Assembly: GCA_945860415.1 (NCBI GenBank)
Contig: CAMAQA010000017.1
Location: 1-43,221 of the forward strand
Direction of reading: 5' to 3'
Length of the DNA stretch: 43,221 nucleotides
DNA from: Bacteriovorax stolpii
GTDB lineage: Bacteria > Bdellovibrionota > UBA1018
The number at the start of each line of letters is the position of its first letter. Position 1 is the first letter of the stretch. A program made the translations under genes and the position numbers. The notes under the pieces were generated by a model that did no database searches, was not told the origin of the DNA, and saw only the letters and a list, made by a program, of their open reading frames with translations. Positions 25,443-33,431 of the stretch are shown here, piece after piece.

Positions 25443-26527
25443 GCTGGCTTTTCGGTGGTACGCGAGGTCGTGAGTCGACCGATCTTCAGGCGAGAATCGG
25501 CGAGCTCGAGGCCGAAATTCTCCGTGGCGAGCGCAGGCTCTCCGAGATCGTGACCGCCTTTTCCGAGCCCGTGTGGGTGCTGGATTCGGAGCTGCGTCCC
25601 ACTCACTGGAATGCGCCCCTGGTGGCCCTCTCGCGCAAGCAGGCTCTGGCGAAAGAGGATCTTCGCGACCTCGGTGTCCACGCGTGGTTTCGCGAGCCCG
25701 AAATCAGGGATGCGCTGGCGACCACGATTTCATCCGGTCAATCAGTCAAGATCCAGTTCGAGGCTGATGGCAGGTTTTACGAACTGTCCTGCTCACCATT
25801 TGATCGAGGAGTCATCGCGGTCTTCCATGACATCACCCAGCTGAAGCGTGCAGAGCAGTCGCGCCTCGACATGGTGGTCAATGTCTCGCACGAGCTCCGC
25901 ACGCCGCTGACGGCAATCAAGGGATTCACCGACACGCTGATCGACGACCTCGCGACGGGACGCATCGAGGATTGCCGTCAACATGCGGCGGTGATCGCGA
26001 GGAACGTGGATCGGCTGCTCGAACTCGTCCAGGATGTGCTTCAGGTCTCGATCCTGGAGTCCGGCGAGATGCCGCTTCAGTTGCGAAACGTTTCGACCCG
26101 GGCGGTGACCGAGGCGGCGCTGCAGTCACTGGAGCAGGTGTCGAGGCATTCCGGTCACCGGATCGTGACCGACTATGCCGTGGCGGAATTGCAGGCTGAT
26201 CCGGCCCGGGTCGAGCAGGTGATCGTCAATCTCGTGGGAAACGCACTTCGCTACGTGCCCGCCGACGGAGGTGAAATCCGGATCCGATGGGTCGAGGATG
26301 CCGGGCGCGTCGTGCTTCGTGTCGAGGACAACGGACCGGGAATTTCGGAAGAGCTCAAGCCCCGGATTTTCGAACGCTTCTTTCGAGGCGACCTCGGTCG
26401 CTCACGCGACTCGGGAGGCACGGGGCTCGGGCTTTCGATCGTGAAGCACATCATGATCCGGCATGGCGGGACCGTCTCAATCGAAAGTCAGCAGGGTAGC
26501 GGAGCCGCCTTTATTTGTCGTTTCTGA
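25439..26527 (+). CDS. phoR: PhoR-like sensor histidine kinase lacking membrane segments
   Basis: The 362-residue protein has a short coiled coil (about 15-40), a PAS domain (about 35-135, PVWVLDSELRPTHWNAPLV), the HisKA box NVSHELRTPLTAIKGF with phospho-accepting His151, and a HATPase domain with NLVGNALRYVP, DNGPGI and GTGLGLSIVKHI. It should phosphorylate PhoB. Typical PhoR has one or two N-terminal membrane helices plus a charged linker; here the protein begins directly before the coiled coil with only MSWLFGG as a weakly hydrophobic start. The start at 25439 overlaps the phoB stop; the in-frame extension to 25400 adds no helix. Confidence 0.88.
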   Translation: MSWLFGGTRGRESTDLQARIGELEAEILRGERRLSEIVTAFSEPVWVLDSELRPTHWNAPLVALSRKQALAKEDLRDLGVHAWFREPEIRDALATTISSGQSVKIQFEADGRFYELSCSPFDRGVIAVFHDITQLKRAEQSRLDMVVNVSHELRTPLTAIKGFTDTLIDDLATGRIEDCRQHAAVIARNVDRLLELVQDVLQVSILESGEMPLQLRNVSTRAVTEAALQSLEQVSRHSGHRIVTDYAVAELQADPARVEQVIVNLVGNALRYVPADGGEIRIRWVEDAGRVVLRVEDNGPGISEELKPRIFERFFRGDLGRSRDSGGTGLGLSIVKHIMIRHGGTVSIESQQGSGAAFICRF

Positions 26528-26581
26528 CCTGCAAAGATTGCCGCGCAGCAGATGGTGCGCGTGCTGCTACACTGAAGGGCG

Positions 26582-26923
26582 ATGAGCGACTCGTTCTGGA
26601 AGAAGTGCACCACCTGCAAGAAGCCGATTTCTTTTCGGTCCGTTTATTGGGTCTGCAACGTCTCGACCTGCAACCGCAAGCGCACGGGGCTGACGTTCTG
26701 CTCGGTGGATTGCTGGGACGCGCACGTGCCCGTGCTGCGTCACAAGGAGTCGTGGGCTGAGGAGCGGAGAGCCCCATCGGCTGAGGAATGGCGCAAGATT
26801 CAGGATGGCGAGGGAGAGGCTCCTCGAGCGCGGACTCCGAAAACGGTGGCCAGCGATGCCCCGCCTGCCCCGGAACCCAAGCCGCCAACCGTCGCCACGA
26901 TCCTCCGGCGACGATCCGGCTGA
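26582..26923 (+). CDS. Small zinc-binding (treble-cysteine) protein, function unknown
   Basis: The 113-residue protein has Cys9-X2-Cys12, Cys25-X4-Cys30, Cys40-X3-Cys44 and His48/His54 in the first 55 residues, enough ligands for two zinc sites. The segment FCSVDCWDAHV resembles HIT- or MYND-type zinc fingers. The second half is Pro/Ala/Arg-rich and looks disordered (APRARTPKTVASDAPPAPEP). I do not recognise a named family. It follows phoR by 54 bases and meets the next gene tail to tail with a two-base gap, so it may ride on the phosphate operon or have its own promoter. Confidence 0.75.
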   Translation: MSDSFWKKCTTCKKPISFRSVYWVCNVSTCNRKRTGLTFCSVDCWDAHVPVLRHKESWAEERRAPSAEEWRKIQDGEGEAPRARTPKTVASDAPPAPEPKPPTVATILRRRSG

Positions 26924-26925
26924 TT

Positions 26926-27777
26926 TTAGAGGGGGCTATCGACCGGCAGGCAGGTCCGGCAGTGGTCCGCCCCGGGGCCGAATGAGGCTTCCGGATCCCG
27001 GTCGATGGCATTCACTCGGAAAAAGATCTCGCGACCAAGGGCTTGCAGCATCTGAGCGATGTCCGGGTATAGGAGTCCTTCCGAAGGCGCGTAGCGGCCG
27101 TCGAGTTCACTCGCATGAAAGGCATCCAGCTCCAGCGTCCGATGGCCCCGGCGCGTCGCCAGCCAGGTCATCAGCTCCTGCACGGGGTTCACATGATAGG
27201 CGCCAATCAAAAGCAGCGGCTTTCGGCCATGCTCGATCATCCGGGTGAGCTTGCAGGCCAGGTGCTCGTTTCGGAGCTGGAAGCGCTCTTCAAACGATGC
27301 AGTTTCTCCTGGAGATTCGGGGCGGTCTCCACAAACCACGCGTATTCCCGCTTTTTCGGCCGCCTGAAGCAATGAGTAGTAGCTCGGCCCGTAGACGACC
27401 TCCCAGCGCTCGAGGACAGCTGAAGAGGGCGCAGCTCCACTGGCGATCTCCAGAAACTGCCGACAGTACTCGGATCCCTCCGGGCTTTCGAGGACCAGGT
27501 CGGTCACGCCCGCTGCACGAATCTCCGGAAGGCGACTTTCGAGCTCAGCCGGCACGATCGAGTTCATGACGTGGGTGAAGCCCAGAAGGAGCACTTGAGA
27601 ATCCGAGCGCAGCCACTGCGAAGTGGGAGGTAGGCGGTGCCGGGTAGCATCGATCGTGAAAATCACCCGCTGAAGTTCCTGGTCGTTGAGCGCTCGATCG
27701 GCCGCAGGGGAGAGTACAGGAGTGCCTAGGACAAAAAGAAGCAGGAGTGCTCTGAGGAGGCACGGCAGAGGGTTCAT
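26926..27777 (-). CDS. Secreted TIKI/TraB-like (ChaN/EreA superfamily-like) protein
   Basis: The 283-residue protein has a signal peptide (about 1-26, ending SPAA). It carries two GX2H motifs, GFTH at 66-69 and GAYH at 192-195, plus Glu-containing DLVLESPEG in between. Paired GX2H motifs and conserved Glu residues are the hallmark of TIKI/TraB/GumN proteins, some of which are metalloproteases and others unknown. The second motif sits in KPLLLIGAYHVNPVQELM, like the family's hydrophobic strand. Two cysteines near the C-terminus (HCRTC) could form a disulfide or bind metal. Periplasmic or exported. Assignment is by motif only. Confidence 0.55.
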   Translation of the reverse strand: MNPLPCLLRALLLLFVLGTPVLSPAADRALNDQELQRVIFTIDATRHRLPPTSQWLRSDSQVLLLGFTHVMNSIVPAELESRLPEIRAAGVTDLVLESPEGSEYCRQFLEIASGAAPSSAVLERWEVVYGPSYYSLLQAAEKAGIRVVCGDRPESPGETASFEERFQLRNEHLACKLTRMIEHGRKPLLLIGAYHVNPVQELMTWLATRRGHRTLELDAFHASELDGRYAPSEGLLYPDIAQMLQALGREIFFRVNAIDRDPEASFGPGADHCRTCLPVDSPL

Positions 27778-27816
27778 GGTGGCGGTGTCTAGGGTGGGAG
27801 GCGGAGTTTGAAAAGT

Positions 27817-27851
27817 AAAAAGCCGGCTTCGCTGTCGCGATCCGGCTTTTT
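27817..27851 (-). terminator. Intrinsic terminator downstream of tRNA-Gly
   Basis: AAAAAGCCGG (27817-27826) pairs with CCGGCTTTTT (27842-27851). On the minus strand the hairpin begins two bases after the tRNA CCA end and finishes in a T run. Confidence 0.85.
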
Positions 27852-27853
27852 AA

Positions 27854-27930
27854 TGGAGCGGGTGAAGGGACTCGAACCCTCGGCCTCGACCTTGGCAAGG
27901 TCGCGCTCTAGCCAACTGAGCTACACCCGC
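27854..27930 (-). tRNA. tRNA-Gly (anticodon GCC)
   Basis: On the minus strand: acceptor GCGGGTG with CACCCGC, D arm GCTC/GAGC, anticodon stem CGACC/GGTCG around TTGCCAA (anticodon GCC), T arm GAGGGTTCGAGTCCCTT, and encoded TCCA. It reads GGC and GGU codons. Confidence 0.97.
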
Positions 27931-27949
27931 ATTCCGAACAGAGGCTTGT

Positions 27950-27978
27950 GGAATACACATCAAAAAGTTTTGGGTCAA
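27950..27978 (-). promoter_or_regulatory. Sigma70-like promoter for tRNA-Gly
   Basis: Minus strand: TTGACC (27973-27978), 17-base spacer, TATTCC (27950-27955). The expected transcription start would give a leader of about 12 bases before the tRNA. Confidence 0.5.
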
Positions 27979-28006
27979 GCGGGAGTTTCGGTAGGTTGAA
28001 GGAATC

Positions 28007-28564
28007 ATGAAAATTTATACCAAGGGTGGCGATCACGGACAGACAGGACTTTTCGGGGGACAGCGCGTTCCGAAGGATCATCTCCGCCTGCACACGTATG
28101 GCACCTTCGACGAACTCAATGCCACGATCGGATTGGTCCTGGCAGAGCCGCTTCTCGCGGAGGATTCGAGAGTTCGCCCGGTCTTGGCGCGGACCCAGAA
28201 CGAGCTCTTCCAGTTGGGCGCCGAGCTTGCCACACCCCCGGGCAAGCAGGTGACGACTCGCCTGATCGAGGCGGCGGACATCGACGCACTGGAATCGGCA
28301 ATCGATGCCATGGAGACGAAGCTGGAGCCCCTGAAGAGCTTCATTCTTCCGGGAGGCATGAAGGCTGCCGCACTGATGCATCTGGCTCGTACGGTCTGCA
28401 GGCGCGCGGAGCGCGAGCTCGTGGTCCTTCATCGCTCAGAACCCGTTCGCGCGGAGGTCCTCGGTTACGTCAATCGATTGAGTGATTACCTGTTCGTTGC
28501 GGCCCGATACGTGAACCACGAAATGGGTGTATCGGATATTCCGTGGAATCCGCCAAAAGCGTGA
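28007..28564 (+). CDS. pduO: PduO-type corrinoid (cob(I)alamin) adenosyltransferase
   Basis: The 185-residue protein converts cob(I)alamin and ATP to adenosylcobalamin. It has the N-terminal ATP-binding signature IYTKGGDHGQTGLFGGQRV (usual form YTKTGDDGTTGL), the helix TYGTFDELNATIGLVLAE, QNELFQLGAELATP and the conserved RTVCRRAERELV near 130. Length fits the single-domain PduO/MMAB group. A cobalamin-dependent mutase would be its client, but none lies in the window. The ATG is preceded by GAAGGAATC and the gene is divergent from tRNA-Gly. Confidence 0.92.
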   Translation: MKIYTKGGDHGQTGLFGGQRVPKDHLRLHTYGTFDELNATIGLVLAEPLLAEDSRVRPVLARTQNELFQLGAELATPPGKQVTTRLIEAADIDALESAIDAMETKLEPLKSFILPGGMKAAALMHLARTVCRRAERELVVLHRSEPVRAEVLGYVNRLSDYLFVAARYVNHEMGVSDIPWNPPKA

Positions 28565-28582
28565 AGAATGACGGAGATCGGA

Positions 28583-29269
28583 CTATTCGCCGGAGCCGGA
28601 GGCTGCCGCCCGCCTGCGGCGGCGCGGTCCCTTGAGCTTCGACCCGAGGGCGCGAATGATCTTGAGCTTCTTGAAGAACTCCACCACGTACGACACCGCT
28701 GAACCCAGGCTCAGGGTGATGCTGATTCCGAGAAGTACCTTGCCGATCGGGTAGATCGGAATACCGAATAGGGGTTCGCGCGCCATCATGAACGGAATCG
28801 CGACCATCTGGGTGGCCGTTTTCCACTTTGCCGAAGGCGATGCAGACATGATCACACCCTCGGCGCTGGCCAGGGCGCGCAGGCCCGTGATTGCCAGTTC
28901 GCGGCAGACCAGCACCATGACGATCACGGCGTTCAGGCGACCAATTTCCTGGAGCATGATGAGCGAACTCACCACCAGGAACTTGTCCGCGAGCGGATCC
29001 ATGAGCTTTCCATACACGCTCACGGACTTCTGGACGCGAGCGAGGTATCCGTCGAAATAGTCAGTAATGCTGGCAACGCCGAAGACGATTGCGGCGGCGA
29101 GGTCGGACTCCGGCGTGCGGCGATACATCAGCATCACGACCACGGGTACCAGCAGCATGCGGAGCATCGTCAGCAGGTTGGGGGTCGTCGTGAGCGAGAA
29201 TTCCGAGGAGTTCTGCCCGGCTGCCGTCTCTGTTGCCTTGGTCGTTTCGCTCGGAGTGGTCACGCGCAC
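28583..29269 (-). CDS. pgsA: CDP-diacylglycerol-glycerol-3-phosphate 3-phosphatidyltransferase
   Basis: PgsA makes phosphatidylglycerol phosphate in the inner membrane. The 228-residue protein has the CDP-alcohol phosphatidyltransferase signature: Asp70, Asp73-Gly74, Ala77-Arg78, Gly87, Asp91 and Asp95 (DYFDGYLAR, then GKLMDPLADK). About five hydrophobic segments follow the polar first 25 residues, and the C-terminus is very basic (GPRRRRRAA). It starts with GTG at 29269 or at 29263. It could be another CDP-alcohol transferase (phosphatidylserine synthase), but the N-terminal NLLTMLRMLLVPVVV fits PgsA. Converges on pduO. Confidence 0.88.
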   Translation of the reverse strand: MRVTTPSETTKATETAAGQNSSEFSLTTTPNLLTMLRMLLVPVVVMLMYRRTPESDLAAAIVFGVASITDYFDGYLARVQKSVSVYGKLMDPLADKFLVVSSLIMLQEIGRLNAVIVMVLVCRELAITGLRALASAEGVIMSASPSAKWKTATQMVAIPFMMAREPLFGIPIYPIGKVLLGISITLSLGSAVSYVVEFFKKLKIIRALGSKLKGPRRRRRAAASGSGE

Positions 29270-29314
29270 ATCCTATTTGAGCTGGAAAGCCATTGTCCAG
29301 TACACTCCTGAAGC

Positions 29315-30025
29315 ATGGGCATGACGCGATCTTTTCGTGCACTGATCCTCGGCGGGGCGGCCGTCCTGGCGATGGTGTGCGTGCTGGATGCCTCTGCGTT
29401 TGAAATACCGGCCTCGCGCCGGAAGGCGGTGCTGGAAGAGCGCGAGGTATTTACCCAGGCCCGGTTGCAGGTGCCACGGTATGAGGTCCGCAACGCGATG
29501 GTCGTTCGTGCCAGCCTCGAGCGCACCCGGCGAATCCTCACGCACTTCGATCTGTTTGCCGGACTGGTGCCGTACATTGATCGGTCTCGCTATGATCCGA
29601 AGACCCGGCTTCTCGATATCGCCGGAGGAATCTGGAAATACCGCTTGGAGGCCACCCTGCAGTTCCAGGAGGAGAGGCCTGATCGGTGGAGCTTTCGGAT
29701 CGTCCGTGGTCATTTCCTTGGCATGACCGGAGCCATGGAGTTCCGCCGGGTAGAGGCGGGACGCACGCTGGTGACCTTCGAGGGACAGCTCAGTGCGCCT
29801 CCCGGCGCCAAATTTCCCCCACGTCTGATCGTCGAGCAGGGCGCGCAAATCATCTTTGCCGTCACCGGTCGACGCGTGCGATCCTTGGTCGAAGATCCTC
29901 AATTCGAGCCGCAGGAAGCGGTAACCCGGGCCGACCAGGCCCCCAGATCCGGGAGCGGGAATGATTCCGAACGATCCGAGCGTGATTCACGAAGTGGAGT
30001 CCCCCAACCCAGGCGCTCTCTCTGA
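29315..30025 (+). CDS. Secreted START-like (SRPBCC) domain protein
   Basis: The 236-residue protein has a signal peptide (1 to about 29, LDASA) and a START/polyketide-cyclase-like domain at about 50-190: a helix with MVVRASLERTRRILTHFDLF, then strands in RLLDIAGGIWKYRLEATLQF and FRRVEAGRTLVTFEGQLSA, and a long C-terminal helix. These grip-shaped domains bind hydrophobic ligands such as lipids. The last 35 residues are charged, look disordered, and are encoded where the next gene has already begun. Function unknown; a periplasmic lipid-binding role is possible. Confidence 0.65.
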   Translation: MGMTRSFRALILGGAAVLAMVCVLDASAFEIPASRRKAVLEEREVFTQARLQVPRYEVRNAMVVRASLERTRRILTHFDLFAGLVPYIDRSRYDPKTRLLDIAGGIWKYRLEATLQFQEERPDRWSFRIVRGHFLGMTGAMEFRRVEAGRTLVTFEGQLSAPPGAKFPPRLIVEQGAQIIFAVTGRRVRSLVEDPQFEPQEAVTRADQAPRSGSGNDSERSERDSRSGVPQPRRSL

Positions 30026-30746
30026 GCAGGCCTCGGCCGAGCGCAGGCGGCTGCCTCGCGTGAGTATTCCGTCCGAGCAGTTTCGTCTTTCAAAGAATGG
30101 AAAGATTTTTGCCGTCGCGGATCTCTCGTCCGAAGGAATGGCTCTTCGGCTCCTGGCGATCGAGGACCGGGTTCTCTTCCCGATCGGTGCGGCAATCGAA
30201 GGCTGGCTCAACATCGATCGCAGGAAGCATCGGGTCACGGCATCTGTGCGGAATCTTCGAGGCGACCATGTGGGCTGCGAATTCTCCGCCCTTGCCGATG
30301 AGACCCGGAGCGAGCTGGCGCGCTGGCTGGACCCTTCCGAGCTCGGCAGTGCACTGCGCCTCATGCCGAATCCCCAGGGCTTCGGCGGTGGAATGGAGTG
30401 GATCTGGTTTCATGGCCGCAGCGGCACCGAGATCCTCCTCAAGGTGAAAGGCGGCGAAGGAAGCCTGGAAGGGCGCGCCCTCGAGAACCTCGTGGTCGTG
30501 CTGTGGGGCGAGCACTATGTCGAATGGTCACTTGAAGGGGTACTGACTGGACGCGTCCGCTTTGCCGATGATCGTGACTCCGTGCACGGCGCGATTCGTC
30601 TCGCGCCCGAATGGTTCCATCCGGATGCCGGGCTTGACCCCGCAAAGTTGGATCTGGCAAAAACCCTGGTGAAGCATTCAAAGCTGCCCGAGAGCTGGAA
30701 AGCCTGGGTGGACGTTTCTCGAAAGGTGCCCGTCGATGGATCGTAA
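29961..30746 (+). CDS. PilZ-domain protein (probable c-di-GMP receptor)
   Basis: The 261-residue protein carries the two PilZ signatures: RxxxR (Arg29 to Arg33 in RRRLPR) and DxSxxG (Asp54 to Gly59 in DLSSEG), which together bind cyclic di-GMP. The PilZ barrel spans about 27-120. The C-terminal 140 residues (from EWIWFHGRSGTE) form an extra mixed domain I do not recognise. The start overlaps the START-like gene by 65 bases, an unusually long overlap, though GGGAG sits just upstream. The stop overlaps glpX by 11 bases. PilZ proteins control motility, secretion or surface polymers. Confidence 0.78.
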   Translation: MIPNDPSVIHEVESPNPGALSEQASAERRRLPRVSIPSEQFRLSKNGKIFAVADLSSEGMALRLLAIEDRVLFPIGAAIEGWLNIDRRKHRVTASVRNLRGDHVGCEFSALADETRSELARWLDPSELGSALRLMPNPQGFGGGMEWIWFHGRSGTEILLKVKGGEGSLEGRALENLVVVLWGEHYVEWSLEGVLTGRVRFADDRDSVHGAIRLAPEWFHPDAGLDPAKLDLAKTLVKHSKLPESWKAWVDVSRKVPVDGS

Positions 30747-31689
30747 CTTTGCCATGGAGTTTGTTCGCGTCACCGAGATGGCCGCGCTGGCCAGTGCCCG
30801 ACTGATGGGCCGAGGTGACGAAAAAGCTGCCGACCACGAAGCGGTCGAGGCCATGAGGAAGATGCTCGGATCGATCCAGTTCGATGGAACCGTGGTCATC
30901 GGCGAGGGCGAGCGCGACGAAGCTCCGATGCTGTACATCGGCGAGAAGGTCGGCAAGGGCGAGGGCCCCAAGCTCGATCTGGCGCTGGACCCGCTCGAAG
31001 GCACCACCATCTGCGCCAAGGGTGGAAACAACAGCCTCTCGGTCATTGCGATCGCCGAAGAGGGCAATTTTCTTCATGCCCCCGACGTCTACATGCAGAA
31101 GATTGCCGTGGGGCCGTCCGCGAAGGGCGCGATCAACCTGAAGGACTCCGCCACGAAGAATCTGCAACGAATCGCCGAGGCCAAGCGCTGCCGCGTCGAT
31201 GACCTCACGGTGGCCATCCTGGATCGTCCGCGGCACGAGGCCTTGATCGCCGAAGTGCGTTCGGTCGGGGCGCGAATCTGGCTGATCGGCGACGGCGACG
31301 TTTCAGCCGCAATCGCCACCTGCAAGCCGGACAGCGGCGTCGACGTGCTGCTGGGCTCCGGCGGAGCACCTGAAGGCGTCATCGCCGCCGCCGCGCTTCG
31401 CTGCATGGGAGGAGACTTCCAGGGTCAGCTGATCTTCCGCAAGGAAGACGAGCGCGCCCGAGCCTCGAAGATGGGCATCTCGGATTTCGATCGAATCTAC
31501 GGAATCGAGGAGCTCGCCCGAGGCAAGGTCATGTTCTGCGCCACCGGGGTCACCCAGGGGCCGCTCCTGAACGGAGTGCGCTTTTTTAGTGGCGGAGCGC
31601 GAACGCATTCGGTCGTGATGCGGTCGGAGTCGAAGACCGTGCGCTGGATCGAAGCCGAGCATCATTTCGAAAGCAAGCCGCAGTACTGA
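30736..31689 (+). CDS. glpX: Fructose-1,6-bisphosphatase, class II
   Basis: GlpX hydrolyses fructose 1,6-bisphosphate in gluconeogenesis in the cytoplasm. The 317-residue protein has the metal-site motifs IGEGERDEAPMLYIGEKVG (54-72) and LALDPLEGTT (Asp85, Glu88), then GDGDVSAAI and GSGGAPEGVIAAAAL near 205-225, all diagnostic for class II enzymes. Length is normal (about 320-335). It overlaps the PilZ gene. A sedoheptulose-bisphosphatase activity, as in some relatives, is possible. Confidence 0.95.
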   Translation: MDRNFAMEFVRVTEMAALASARLMGRGDEKAADHEAVEAMRKMLGSIQFDGTVVIGEGERDEAPMLYIGEKVGKGEGPKLDLALDPLEGTTICAKGGNNSLSVIAIAEEGNFLHAPDVYMQKIAVGPSAKGAINLKDSATKNLQRIAEAKRCRVDDLTVAILDRPRHEALIAEVRSVGARIWLIGDGDVSAAIATCKPDSGVDVLLGSGGAPEGVIAAAALRCMGGDFQGQLIFRKEDERARASKMGISDFDRIYGIEELARGKVMFCATGVTQGPLLNGVRFFSGGARTHSVVMRSESKTVRWIEAEHHFESKPQY

Positions 31690-31717
31690 ACCCACACACT
31701 ACAACCAGGAGGATTCC

Positions 31718-32149
31718 ATGGCTCAGGCAGAGCACAAGCAGGTGGTTGCAGTCGACCGCGAGAAGTTCTTCAAGGCGATCACGAAGTACGAGGATTATCC
31801 AAGCTTCGTGGATGGTTGCAATGGCGTTGAAGTGGAGCGCAAGGGGCCCGGAGAGGCACGCACCCACTATAAGATGAACATCATGCGCGACGTGAACTAC
31901 ACGCTCGACCACAAGGAGTTTCCGGAGCAGTGCAAGATGGAATGGGCGCTCGTGAAGAGCGACATGCTGAAGAAGAATGTCGGCCGCTGGGAGCTCACGT
32001 CACTCGGTGAAGGCAAGACCGAGGTGAAGTACTCGATCGAGATCGAGTTCAATATTCCGGTGCCGGGCTTCATCCTGAACCAGCTCGTCAAGAGCAGCAT
32101 TCCGTCGATGATCAAGAGCTTTGAAAAGCGGGCGAAGACGCTCGCCTGA
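31718..32149 (+). CDS. START-like (RatA/Coq10-type SRPBCC) protein
   Basis: The 143-residue protein matches the short START-like family that includes RatA and Coq10: an N-terminal DREKFFKAITKYEDYPSFVDGC (the YEDYPSF motif is typical), a central strand set, and a C-terminal helix around SIPSMIKSFEKRAKTL. Coq10 binds ubiquinone; RatA was described as a ribosome-association factor, but most members are uncharacterised. There is no signal peptide. CAGGAGGATTCC gives a strong ribosome binding site. It is followed 13 bases later by a small helical gene likely in the same transcript. Confidence 0.8.
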   Translation: MAQAEHKQVVAVDREKFFKAITKYEDYPSFVDGCNGVEVERKGPGEARTHYKMNIMRDVNYTLDHKEFPEQCKMEWALVKSDMLKKNVGRWELTSLGEGKTEVKYSIEIEFNIPVPGFILNQLVKSSIPSMIKSFEKRAKTLA

Positions 32150-32162
32150 ACGGGAGGTTGCC

Positions 32163-32489
32163 ATGGCAGGTGATGACAATATCCAGAGCAAGGCCACGGA
32201 CTTCGTCAAAAAGATCCTGACCGTCGGCATGGGCACGCTCTTTCTCACGGAAGAGAGCCTCAAGAACATGGTCAGCGAGTTCAAGCTGCCTAAGGAGCTC
32301 CTCGGAGGAATCCTCGAATCCGCGAACAAGACGCGCAAGGAATTCCTGGGAAGCCTCTCGCAGGATCTCATGAACCGGGTCAGCGAGAAGATGGATGTTC
32401 GCGCGCTCGTCGACGAGATCCTCGAGAAGAACGAGATTGAGATCAACATGAAGATCTCGTTCAAGTCGAAGTCCAGTAACGACTCCTGA
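32163..32489 (+). CDS. Small helical protein, unknown
   Basis: The 108-residue protein is predicted to be almost all helix, with a moderately hydrophobic first segment (DFVKKILTVGMGTLFLTEESL) and amphipathic helices after it (KELLGGILESANKTRKEFLGSL, MDVRALVDEILEKNEIEIN, read as separate pieces). This resembles phasin-like or lipid-surface proteins in general character, but no family is recognised. GGGAGGTTGCC precedes the ATG at 32163. Its position right after a lipid-binding START-like gene suggests the two act together. Confidence 0.65.
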   Translation: MAGDDNIQSKATDFVKKILTVGMGTLFLTEESLKNMVSEFKLPKELLGGILESANKTRKEFLGSLSQDLMNRVSEKMDVRALVDEILEKNEIEINMKISFKSKSSNDS

Positions 32490-32522
32490 GTCATTGCCGC
32501 TTGGGCAATCCGAGAGCCTGGA

Positions 32523-33419
32523 TCAGCGCGCTATTCCTTCGCCGAGGCGGATGAGCGTTTCGACGCCCGAGCGGGTGCTTTCCAAAAGATCGGCATCGGG
32601 CTTCCAGCGTCCGGGCTCTCCGAGCACGATGACGGTGGAGCCTCCGAACAGGAAATATCCTTTTTCATCGCCCCGCGCGAACCTTCCACGCGGCTCACGC
32701 GACTGCACGATTTTTCCGACACCGAGGGCGCCGACTTCGACATAGGCCAGGAGCCCGACCGAATCGCATTCAAGCAGGCTGACCTGGCGTTCGTTGTCGA
32801 GGAACGTGCGAGGACGTGCTTCGAGCGCGACCGGATTCACGGAGTGGAGTCGTCCCGCCACGCGCCGGCAGGAGAGCCAGGTTCCAGAATCCGGAAAATG
32901 AAAGCGGTGATAGTCCGTCGGGCAGAGGCGCGCGAGCAGCAGTGGTCCGCCGGAAAGTCGCCGGGCTTGTTCTTCGCTCAACGCATTTGCGAGCAGCTGC
33001 CGAGGACAGAGCAGGGCGCCCTTGACCGGAAGGCAGGTCGAGTCGTCGGTGGATTCCCAGGCGAAGTAGCGTGCTTCGGCGAATGCCGCCAGGGCCGGTG
33101 CGGGCGCAAAGTCGCGCACGCCGGGCTTGAACTTCCGGATGAAGAACTCATTGAACGACGCAAAGGGCCCGGATTCGAACTCCTCCATTCGGATGCCGTA
33201 CTGCTGGACGAATGAAGGAATCCTTCCGGTGCTGGAGGGAGAATCCTGGAATGCTCCCATGAGGCGGCTTACGAGTCGCCTCGAGAGCAGCGCTTTTTCC
33301 AGGGTCCGTCCCAGCCTCGTGCCATAGGTCCAGCGGAGCGCCCCCTCTCCGAAGACCTGCTCCTCGAAGAGACGGTCCTGGAGGCGATCACGAACTTGAA
33401 TGGCGGAACTCTGGGGCAT
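32523..33419 (-). CDS. psd: Phosphatidylserine decarboxylase
   Basis: Psd converts phosphatidylserine to phosphatidylethanolamine at the inner membrane. The 298-residue proenzyme has the self-cleavage site GGST at 259-262 (Ser261 becomes the pyruvoyl group), the catalytic DYHRFHFPDSGTW segment with His residues, and KFKPGVRDF near the start. The usual LGST is GGST here, which other members also show. Length is normal. It converges on the small helical gene and lies downstream of a coiled-coil gene (33432) with a 12-base gap. Confidence 0.92.
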   Translation of the reverse strand: MPQSSAIQVRDRLQDRLFEEQVFGEGALRWTYGTRLGRTLEKALLSRRLVSRLMGAFQDSPSSTGRIPSFVQQYGIRMEEFESGPFASFNEFFIRKFKPGVRDFAPAPALAAFAEARYFAWESTDDSTCLPVKGALLCPRQLLANALSEEQARRLSGGPLLLARLCPTDYHRFHFPDSGTWLSCRRVAGRLHSVNPVALEARPRTFLDNERQVSLLECDSVGLLAYVEVGALGVGKIVQSREPRGRFARGDEKGYFLFGGSTVIVLGEPGRWKPDADLLESTRSGVETLIRLGEGIAR

Positions 33420-33431
33420 GCTCGGAGAAGA

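Noticed and set aside
31718..32489. RatA-RatB-like toxin-antitoxin pair
   Set aside because: The second protein is not RatB-like, and most START-like members of this group are not toxins; a lipid-related pair is more plausible.
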